Shown one piece after another: positions 26,960-36,400 of a stretch of DNA of 64,000 nt (position 1 is the stretch's first letter; the number at the start of each line of letters is the position of its first letter). The translations under genes were made by a program, and so were the position numbers. The notes beneath the pieces were generated by a model. It did no database searches and had not been told where the DNA came from. It saw only the letters and a list, made by a program, of their open reading frames with translations. Source of the DNA: Planococcus citri (taxonomy: Eukaryota; Arthropoda; Insecta; Hemiptera; Pseudococcidae); assembly GCF_950023065.1 (NCBI RefSeq), contig NC_088681.1:44984836-45048835 (forward strand). Reading direction: 5' to 3'.

Positions 26960-27214
26960 ATTTGTTATTTGTTTAAAAAAATCAAACAATCATAAAAGTT
27001 GTGAAAATTTTCCCCCTTTTTTCTGAAAATAATTGAATTTTTAATGAAATTTTAGCACATTTTAATAGGTTACATGATACCTTTTCAAGAATCCTGAAAA
27101 TCATCAAGTTCATCAACCAATTTTGGAGTTTAAAATTAGTCAAAAATGTTCAAACTACACTTTCGTTGAAATAATTGGATTTCTGGCGAAATTTTAACAC
27201 ATTTTGATAGGTCA
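26960..27214. repeat. Satellite array (period ~136 bp), left part, interrupted by the LTR element
   Basis: About 1.6 units are visible. The words AATAATTG, GAAATTTTA(A/G)CACATTTT and ATAGGT(C/T)A recur at about 27033 and 27169. The same unit fills 44329-45480, so the retrotransposon landed inside a pre-existing tandem array. The insertion broke the unit at ...GATAG/GTCA/CATGA.... Confidence 0.8.
27211..27214 (+). other. Target-site duplication, left copy (GTCA)
   Basis: GTCA directly precedes the TG of the 5' LTR and is repeated directly after the CA of the 3' LTR at 44329-44332. The uninterrupted satellite unit contains GTCA once (GATAGGTCACATG). This confirms both LTR boundaries and a 4-bp duplication, usual for Gypsy-class integrases. 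Confidence 0.9.
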
Positions 27215-27683
27215 TGATAGAGGGGAGATATGCCGGACCTGTAAGGGTTATATAGGATTAAGTATATGTGTTGGTAACACTGATCACGCGTCGCGACACA
27301 GGGCTACAAGCCCACGGAGCGGCGCTGCGGCCGATTGTTATATTGTTGAGGTACGTAGTGATCGGACGTGTCGACGCGATATAATCTCGGTGGTGTATTA
27401 TAGCCATAATTGGCAAGAAAGCGTATTATATTAGTTTTAATTGTGTTTAATTATAAGTAATTAGTGTTAAGTGTTAAGTATCGTGTTGATACATATAAAC
27501 CTTCTTAAAAGGTATTTAACTGTGTTTATTCTTTTACGTTTAATACAAAGTGTCTTACACGTGACTACATTTTACTTATTGTGTGATATAATTGGTATAG
27601 CCTTTGGCCGGGGTAAGTAATATTCTCAGAGTATTCAGCTTATGCAGTATCACCTAGTGGTACGTAATATCATTATATTTACA
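27215..27683 (+). repeat. 5' LTR (469 bp)
   Basis: It begins TGATAGAGGGG and ends ATATTTACA, giving the canonical TG...CA. It has the same length as, and looks identical by eye to, the 3' LTR at 43860-44328. A TATATAGG word at 27249-27256 and a GATATAAT word near 27374 are possible promoter elements, but the transcription start cannot be placed. The GC-rich stretch at about 27285-27340 is unlike the AT-rich surroundings. Confidence 0.97.
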
Positions 27684-27684
27684 T

Positions 27685-27702
27685 TGGCGCCTAACGTCAA
27701 GT
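27685..27702 (+). promoter_or_regulatory. Primer-binding site, tRNA-Lys-like
   Basis: TGGCGCCTAACGTCAAGT begins one base after the LTR. Its first 13 bases match the known Lys-type PBS start TGGCGCCCAACGT with one difference. This is the expected position for first-strand priming by the 3' end of a host tRNA, most likely tRNA-Lys(CTT). The later bases fit less well. Confidence 0.8.
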
Positions 27703-28192
27703 ACTTTTTCATTTTTTGCTTATTGTCTACAGACAAATAGAGAGCCGCTAGAGCTCGTACACGCTTGCTATTTTTCTTTTTGGTGGTAAATCCGCAATAA
27801 AAGATTTAAAAAGTGGCTTTTAAATTACCTAGCAATAAGTAGGAGCTTTTATTTGCATTTTCGCGTAGGTTAATTTGAGAAAATTAGCCAAGAAGAGGCG
27901 AAGCAAAAGCACTCGAATCAACGTGGTATGTGCTGCCACCGCCGCCCCGTCCAGCCGCCGAATTCGGAAAACGGAGCCGTTGTCGCTGCCGCAACCTCGG
28001 ACGATTATACTGTCGCAGCTGCCGCTGCACGTAACGTATTTTTCAACACGAGGTGCTTTCGCGCGTTTTTAAACAGCGTGATCTACCACGTTGCGTATAT
28101 ATACGCATTTAATTGTACATATTATTATTTGTAACTTGTATTACTTGTAATAAAATTTATAACTACACAGTAGTGAATTTATTTTGGCGCGT
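27703..28192 (+). other. 5' leader of the element, with candidate splice donor
   Basis: A ~490-nt untranslated leader lies between the PBS and the gag ATG. GTATGT at 27926-27931, preceded by ACGTG, is a good 5' splice-site match. It could join to the acceptor at 39919 to give a subgenomic RNA for the downstream ORF, as retroviruses do for env. The segment 27900-28070 is CpG-rich with short upstream open frames (27875-28072) lacking support. AATAAA at about 28149 is probably incidental. Confidence 0.55.
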
Positions 28193-30385
28193 ATGTCAAA
28201 CTTGAGACGTAGTGAGAGAAGTATAAGCCGTGTAGATTACAACGAGGTAACTCTACAAGGGGGAACTCATAGGCGCAGTCGAACACAAAGTGTTCCGAAA
28301 CCGATTTCTGAAAAGCAAAATCAGAAAACTTTGGAAAAATCTGATATCGTATCAAACGAAAACATGAACGACAAATACACATTCACTCCTCGTAGCACGA
28401 ATATTCCCGCCCACCCTCCCGGTGAGGACGATGATATAAAACACCTACGTAATTTATTACAAGAGTCATGGAAATATGACAACACACAAATGCAAACAAT
28501 TTTTGATAATCAACGCAAATTAGCATCGCATATCGAAACAACAAAATCGGTAGCTACTGAATCGAGAAAAATCGCTCAAACCGCAGCTGAAAGTGCGTCG
28601 ACATCGGCGTCACACGCACTCGAAGCATGTAATCAAGCGCAAGACGCAGCTACAAACGTACAATACGTACGCCAAAAATTAGATGAACTGAACGATTGGG
28701 CAGTTAATTATTCAAACAAATATACGACATTAGATGAAAGCGCTAAAAAGAAATTCATAGAAAACGACAACAGAATGCAAAGCATCGAACAAAATGTAGC
28801 TGAACAAGTACAATTAGTGAACAATTGCACTATCAACCAAATGGCACTTACAAATACAGTATTAAAAATTCACGATTCGCTACAAGCAAATCCACACCAA
28901 CGTGCGATCACAGGCGCAGACACGCGACCAACGAAGATCGACTACACAGCTATGCGTAACGCTGGCGTGTTCTTTAACGAACAGCGACGTTATTTCCCAT
29001 ACGAGTACATTAATGCGTTTGAAGAATACATTATTGGATTTAATGTGACTGAATTTATGAAGGCCGCAGCCTTCCGTGCGAACATAGACACGAAAGACCA
29101 ATGGGCTTTCAAAAGCATTAACTTACAAGTTCATGTATATAACGATTTACGCACGAATTTTCTAAATTTCTACTGGAATGCAAAAGCACAGCAAGATGCT
29201 GAAAACTTTTGCGATGACGCAAAATACTGCCGTTCGTTACCAGAAATCATTGGATTTATGATACGATGGTTGGAAAATTTCAAAAACTCCACTATTAGAG
29301 ATGAAAAATTCATCGTTGACATGATGAGAGATAAGACACCAAAAATGTACGCATTATATGTCCAAAAACCGGACCTAACGATCGACGAATTTATTGAAAT
29401 CTTAAGACAAATCTCGAAAAAAGAACATAATCCTAAACACAAGGAACTAAAATATACACCCGAAAAATTTACGACACAAAATACTAACATACCTGATTTA
29501 CGCACAGCACAAAATAATCTATTGATGCAGCAACAGCAAATGCTACAACAGTTCCAATCTAGATTTACACCGGAGCAATATGCTCAATTCTACAATCAAC
29601 AAATGAATCAAAGATTCAACAGACCTCAAAATCAAAATAATTGGAATCAAAATGGTCAAAGATTTCAAAGACAACAAAATAATAACCAATCAAATGGCGG
29701 CCAACGCCAACAACACAATAGATTCCAACAAGGTACACAGAGACCACCCCTACCAATACAAGGTAGGCAACAACAACCTAATACAGATACGACAGTAGCT
29801 ATCTACAAACCTCCACAAGGAGGAAATCAACAACAAACATTACCAGTGAAACAAATGGAAATGGATGGCGTAATGCCAGACTACGGTCAAGAATACACCC
29901 CCGATTACGGGTATGATAACTACGGCAATTATGTCGATTTCAACAACACAAATTATGATAATAATTTGGATGATAGCTACCCAGACACAGCCTCTAATTC
30001 ATTGCAGAATTATTTCGATACATCGATGACCCAAACACAAACACCTATGACATATCCATATCCACCGGTATTTCAAGCACCCACATATTATCCCTACCCG
30101 CTAATGCAAATGCAAATGCCGACTTTCATGCCACAGGTAGATCCAAATGCGCTTGCAGCTCAACAAGCAGCACTACAAGCGCTAAATGAACAACAAGCTG
30201 CGCAGCAACAATCATCAAATGTAACTCAAGGTACACTTACAGCGCCGGTAAACGCGCTAAACCAAACGAATGCGCAAACACAAGCGCAAATTACGATTTT
30301 ACCTCCTCCGAAGAAGGAAACTGAAGAGGAGAAGAAGAAACGTTTAGAAAAAGAAAAAGCTGACAAACTTACGGGAAACAAGTAG
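28193..30385 (+). CDS. gag: Gag polyprotein (730 aa) without a CCHC zinc knuckle
   Basis: This is the structural capsid precursor of the retrotransposon. The first in-frame ATG is 28193; the frame is open upstream only from a TTG at 28184. Residues ~1-60 are basic, with LRRSER near the start. Residues ~120-230 are Q/A/T-rich and probably coiled coil. Residues ~250-420 look like the retrotransposon capsid domain: an aromatic and charged helical segment with YEYINAFEEYI and later FLNFYWNAK, matching the Retrotrans_gag pattern in spacing. Residues ~440-600 are Q/N/R-rich with RFNRPQNQNNW-type runs and probably replace the nucleocapsid. No CX2CX4HX4C motif was found. A Q-rich tract and a KETEEEKKKR tail follow. 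Translation ends at TAG 30383-30385, or shifts to -1 at 30373-30379 to enter pol. Confidence 0.92.
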   Translation: MSNLRRSERSISRVDYNEVTLQGGTHRRSRTQSVPKPISEKQNQKTLEKSDIVSNENMNDKYTFTPRSTNIPAHPPGEDDDIKHLRNLLQESWKYDNTQMQTIFDNQRKLASHIETTKSVATESRKIAQTAAESASTSASHALEACNQAQDAATNVQYVRQKLDELNDWAVNYSNKYTTLDESAKKKFIENDNRMQSIEQNVAEQVQLVNNCTINQMALTNTVLKIHDSLQANPHQRAITGADTRPTKIDYTAMRNAGVFFNEQRRYFPYEYINAFEEYIIGFNVTEFMKAAAFRANIDTKDQWAFKSINLQVHVYNDLRTNFLNFYWNAKAQQDAENFCDDAKYCRSLPEIIGFMIRWLENFKNSTIRDEKFIVDMMRDKTPKMYALYVQKPDLTIDEFIEILRQISKKEHNPKHKELKYTPEKFTTQNTNIPDLRTAQNNLLMQQQQMLQQFQSRFTPEQYAQFYNQQMNQRFNRPQNQNNWNQNGQRFQRQQNNNQSNGGQRQQHNRFQQGTQRPPLPIQGRQQQPNTDTTVAIYKPPQGGNQQQTLPVKQMEMDGVMPDYGQEYTPDYGYDNYGNYVDFNNTNYDNNLDDSYPDTASNSLQNYFDTSMTQTQTPMTYPYPPVFQAPTYYPYPLMQMQMPTFMPQVDPNALAAQQAALQALNEQQAAQQQSSNVTQGTLTAPVNALNQTNAQTQAQITILPPPKKETEEEKKKRLEKEKADKLTGNK

Positions 30386-30430
30386 AGCTAGGCGACGTGG
30401 AGGCTTCGTCTAGCAAAATGCTTCCTCCAC
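30373..30430 (+). promoter_or_regulatory. Gag-Pol -1 ribosomal frameshift signal (slippery heptamer plus H-type pseudoknot)
   Basis: GGGAAAC at 30373-30379 is in the correct gag phase (G GGA AAC), a canonical slippery heptamer; the same heptamer is used at the gag-pro junction of SRV-1 and MPMV. After a 7-nt spacer, 30387-30395 (GCTAGGCGA) pairs with 30406-30414 (TCGTCTAGC) as a 9-bp stem with one G-U. Its loop segment GTGGAGG (30397-30403) is perfectly complementary to CCTCCAC (30424-30430), giving a 7-bp second stem. The loops are 1, 2 and 9 nt. The pol frame is open from 30364, so the overlap with gag is only 22 nt and contains the heptamer. Confidence 0.92.
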
Positions 30431-33400
30431 CGATTATGCAAAAAAATGCATTCACAGAAGACTATATATGGATAGGTGACGGCATCGTACACTTTGTCAG
30501 ACGAGGAACGGTACGCAGAGCCGAACAACTACCAGAATATATAAGGGACCAGATCGACATTAGAACATTACTAAAACTAGTTTGCAAAACCAACTTTCCA
30601 AAAAATGCCAAATACATATTGTCCGCAGGACAAATTGAATTTAATCACTTTAATGCGCCTACTGAAATGGTAAAAGACAAATTACGTTTAATCGTAAACG
30701 CACTGCTAGAAAAAGGAGCGGAACGAATAATACTATTAATGCCAATAGCAAAACCACCGAAAAAAGGTGAACAAGGCACGAGCCTACATCGATACAAAGA
30801 GTATCGCAAGATGTTCCAAGAAATAGCAGACGATCACCCTAGAGTGACATTTCATAAGCAAATAGCTTACGAATTTTTACGCACTGAAACAGTTGAAAGT
30901 AACAAAAAAGGATGGTTCATTCAACCCGAAGAATCACCCAACGGAGAGGTTATGCCGATTGAGGCTACTTTTCACTATTGTCAAGCATACGACAGGTATT
31001 ATCCTGACATGGCGATGTACCCCATAGTAATGGACTTATTATGCAAAATATTGCTAGATGTAGACGATTCAGGCGAAGAAATGCCCAAAACAGGTAGTCT
31101 ATTGAAAGAACCAATAAGCTACGTACGAGAAAATAAATTCAGCGAATGCTGTACACAAAAAACTCAAGACAAAATACAACTTAATCGCAACATGATGAAA
31201 ACTTTGGTAGCTGTTTTAGCCCAAAAAGTAGACATAGATCCAGCTACTGGAGAATACATGCGAAGAGAATTTCGATCACAAGAAAACGGAAAAGCCGAAT
31301 TCGTAAGAATAACTTACGATCCACCTACAAAAAGTGCACAGCTTTCAAAACCCTACAACGCAGAAACGGCAATGAAGCCGAAATCAAAGAAACATATCTT
31401 AGAAGAACAAAAACAAATCGAAGGTGAAGATAAAACCGACATTGAAAATGAGATAAAAACATTTGAGGTAAAATCCTTGAACATGAATGGCACTATACCA
31501 CCGGACAAAATTGTACACTATGACTATTACGAATACGATTCGATACTTGGAATGAAAAAAATTAAAATAGACAACCTTGGAAATCGAGAAATTTACGAAG
31601 ACAAAGCATCACAAATGAGACCAAATGATCGTCTAAACGAGGCAATTTTAATGATGCCTGACATAATGGACTTAAATGATGTACAACTATCATTTGTAGA
31701 CAATTTAAAAGACGATCCATGGATCAAAATATCCAAATATGAGCCAAACGAGGATGAAGAACATCCAAATCAAATCAAAAAGATTGAATTGACATTAGAG
31801 CAAAAAGCTTTAGACATTTTAGAATTTATGAAAACAAATGAGAGTGAAGCTCGTCACGAAACAAATATACAACGACCAACAATAAACACAGAAGATTACT
31901 ACTGCGCAATTCCCATATTTATAGACAATATACCTATACCAGCTCAGCTGGACACGGGGGCATTGCCCAATGCAATGACAAAACCGGTAGTAGATTACCT
32001 AACAAGAGAGCATCCTCAATGGATCAAATACATAAAACTGGACCACCCAGTAAACTTGAAATTAGCTGATAATAAAATCATACGAGCAATGACACATATT
32101 GTAGAGGTATGTGTACGCATAGGCAACCATATGCTAACAATGCCATTTTTTATACTAGACACTGACGGATACAGCGTCATAATTGGTAGACTTTCACTAA
32201 GATACTTAGGTATAAAAATTGACTGTGAAAATGGTCAAGAACGAGCTATCTGCAACCCAAAGAATGGTATACCGTTCACAATACCTTTCCTCACAGAAGA
32301 TGAACGTTTTGAACTAACACCTAGATTTGGTTATGGTAGCTTACCATTGAAAGCCATGATGGTATGTCCACAAAATGTACATAGTACAGTACGAATGATA
32401 AAAAATCATACACAATACCTAGATGAAGATTGGGCTCACGAACAAGAAAAAGCCAGAGAGCTTTACAAGAAAAATATGAAAATAGACTTAAACAATCTCG
32501 TAGTTAAGGGATGGATTACTCTTGAAGAAGCAAACAATGCTTGGAAGGAACTAGAAGAATATTGTGACATTTTCAGCTTTAATGCTGGTAAATACAAGGG
32601 CGAACAAGTCCGATTCAAATTTATAAATGACATTAAAGAACCTGACTTGAAAAAATGGAGAGGAGAAAAATTCCGACCCTCACAAAAGATAATTGAATCT
32701 TTACGACGAGCAATATCAAAAATGCTGAAATTAGGCATAATTAGACCTTCAAGGTCAAACTACATAAACACCACAGCTCCAGTAATTAAAAAATCTGGAG
32801 ACATACGTTTATGCTTAGACGCTGACGAATTAAACGCAGTTTTACAGAAAGTACTCACTGAACCAAGTCCGATAGAATGGATAATTTACGAGAACACAAG
32901 TGACAAATATTTTTGTACTCTTGACTTTACGTCAGGATTCTGGCAACTTGTTCTACATGAAGCTTCACGAAAATTCACAGCGTTCCAAGTATGTGGACAA
33001 GTATATGAGTTCTGTAGACTCCCTTACGGTTTAAAAATATCAAGTGGAGAATTCGTCCACATGATGAACCAAGTTATTCCTGACCAGAAAGGAATCACAA
33101 AATTCGTCGATGACGTGAAGGTATCTGGAGCTACATTCCAAGAAACACTAAAGAGACTACTCCATGTATTCGAGCGTATTCGTGAAAACGGACTGAAATT
33201 AAATCCTACAAAAACACAATTTTTTCGCGAATATGCGGAGCACTTAGGATTTGTAATATCCAAAGACGAAATTTCCAAACAAAAGGATAAAGTTACCAAA
33301 TTTATGGAATTTGTGGATAAACATACAAACAAAAAAGGTAAATTTAATATCACGACAGTAAAACAATTACTACAACTAATTGGACTTACAGGTCTATATA

Positions 33401-36400
33401 GGAATTTTATTCCAAATTACATGCAATTATTGCGACCAATTTATAACTTGACTGTAGGTAAAAGTGCTAAAGATGGCAAAATACTGTGGGGCCCAGCCCA
33501 AGAAGAAGCTTTTGAAAAGCTAAAGACAGAATTCTGTGCAGATTTCACACTTAAGCCACCACCTCCTGACGTCGAGTTATATCTCGATACATACGTAAGT
33601 GAAGATGCTATGAACGCAGTTCTATTTTACATCACAAATAAAGATAAAGATGACGAACAAAAGCATATATGCTTATTTGTATCGATTGCATTCGAAGCTC
33701 ACCAAAAGAATTTTACTCCTTTTGATAAGGATATGATGGCGTTAGTCCAAGTACTTAAACGCCTACAAATGTGGGTATTCGGACGTGTAATTCACGTAAA
33801 GAAAAACCTATTAGCCACAATAAATAAATACAGAGACATGATGCAAACGCATCGCAAAGCAGCATATTGGATTACAATGCTCAACTGCTTTGACCTACAA
33901 TTTTCAATGACCAAATCAAATAGGATGCTCTATATGATGAAAGCACCTGAACTTGAAATAAAAAATTTCGAAACGATGATTTCTACTTTTGACTTAAAAT
34001 TTTTGGACGAAAATGTCCCAAGACTTTTTGACAAAATGTCAAACATATCAAAATATCAACAAACTGATGAAAATTGCATCGCAATGATGAAAATAATGAA
34101 GGAATATATACCTGTGAAAAACAAAAAAGAATTAGACAAAAAGAAACGGTTACTAAACCGATACAAAATTGTAAATCAATGCAATACGAATATCGGAGAA
34201 CGTAATGAATCCGACACAGATGAAGAGATTCAAGACACTGCTAAGAAAAAAGAAATTCTGATGAAAAGACTAGAAGACGATACATACGTTCCCTACTTGC
34301 CAACAGAACTCTTTTATGACACAGTCGATTTTTTACATACTGCCTATGGCCACACTAGTGCAAATAAATTAGACGCAGCATTTCGTCGCATTTATTACCA
34401 TCCAAAATCACTCGATTACATTCGAGAAATCACTAATGCATGTATAATATGCAAACTCAATAAAAATTACGCTCAGCCAAAAGTGCTTGAATTCGGAAAA
34501 ATAGAAGCCTACTCAATGGGAGAGGTACTCTCTGTAGACATTTATGGACCAGTTCCAGCTATACAAGGGGCACCTAGATACCTACTAGTAGCCAAAGACA
34601 TTTTCACGGGTAGAAATTGGCTAAGATCGATGCCAGAAATCAAAAAAGAAAACGTTTGTCGAGAGATGAAAACAATCCTAGAATGGATAGACAAAAAGGG
34701 TATTAAACCTAAGAAAGTAATCTCAGACAATGGGAAACAATTTATCAATGACGACTGGTACAACCTGCTGGAAGACAGGAATATAAAAGTGGCACACACG
34801 AATGCCTACAATCCACAATCGTCGTCGGTTGAACGAACGATGCGGATTATTGGAGACAAACTCCGGACTAAAATCAATAAATTACACGATCCCTTTACAA
34901 CGCACATATGGTGGCATACTTACGTTCAAGAAATTGAAGACGAAATTAATAACACACCAGGTCCTTTTGGATTTAAACCAAATGAGGCCTGGGGCATCCA
35001 AGACTGTATTACTGACAAAATGCCACACAAAGGAGCCAAGTACGATTTTAAACATAAACTGATAAAATTGTTACATAAATTAGCAAAGATTAAACTACCT
35101 TCGATGACAATCGAACAAAATCACAAAACAACATTAATCCCTGAAAAGGATGTATACTCGGATCCGGACGGCTATGCGAGAGTGACAGCTGATGGAGCCT
35201 GCTCCAAGAATGGAGACGAAGACGCCGTAGCAGGCATTGGAATTTGTTTTTCAACTGACAGTACAAAAAATATTTCACAGAAATTGGAATTTGACGGTGA
35301 ATTTAGTCTATCTAATAACTATGCCGAACTAAAGGCAATTATAGTCGCACTAGAGACAATGTTAAAGAACAACTTTAAGAAAGTAAAATGCTTTTCGGAC
35401 TCCAATTATGCGATCAAAGCATTAAACTATACTGTCACAAGATGGCAACAAAACAACTGGCTTAATTCTCGTAAGAAGCCAGTACACCACAAAATTTTAT
35501 TTGAACGAATTTTGGAATTAGTGAAAAAATTCACAAGTGTACAGTTTATACACGTCTATGCTCGTAAAATCGAGTACACAAACGTAATTGCAGATCAATT
35601 GGCGAAAAAAGCAGTCTACACGACTGAACACATGAAATCCAAAGTGGAATCAATGACTCCTTCTCAAATAATTGAGAATTACATACGCGAAAGGCGTAGA
35701 CTACAACGTATCGAAGAAGAATACAAATATAATAAGGAGCATCCTGATCCTACTATCTTGAAAAAAGGAGACATGGTTCTACTCACGAACCACAAACAAT
35801 CCAGTAAGGACAAGTGTACTGGAGAAAAATTTTACCCTAAAAAAGTGGGTCCCTACCTAGTAATAAAACGTACAGGAATAAATTCCTATTTACTAGAGCC
35901 CACAGACGACTCAAACATCAATCGTGTAGCCAACATAAGGCAACTCACTCTTTTCCTAACTCAAAAGGAGATCGATAGAATGGAAAAAGACGACAAGTTA
36001 CATTCATACATTGATCAACGAAAAATGATTGACAAAATTAAAGACTTCCTAAACAAACATAAACATGATGATCAAAAATCATCAACAACTGACTCGGAAG
36101 AGGACATGCTTGAAAGAATTCAAGGTATACCATTAGCAACTGATGCGGAAAAGAAAATTTTCCACGAAGGATCAAAAATGGTCATAAAAAAACTTATTGA
36201 CGTTGCTAGAGAGCAAAGACTTCAATTACGTAATAAAAAGAAATTAGAAGCGCAGCTTCAGCCCAAACAAACACAAAATGAGGAAAAAGAAAGTACTCAG
36301 GACAAAAATTCGACAGACGAATCAACTGGGGCACAAAAAGCTCGAAAGCTACGCAAAAAATTATACAAAAAGCGTAAACAAGAAAAATCAGACAATGAAG

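Noticed and set aside
30397..30417. GTG at 30397 as the pol start
   Set aside because: GTG is not a normal eukaryotic start. The pol frame is entered by -1 frameshift from gag, and the first ATG is 30418. Likewise the TTG at 28184 is not used as gag start; 28193 is the first ATG.
32463..32738. Minus-strand open frames opposite gag, pol and the 876-aa ORF (e.g. 29170-29505, 33024-33353, 40680-41129, 41849-42193)
   Set aside because: These are antisense shadows of real coding sequence, with no domains and no promoters.
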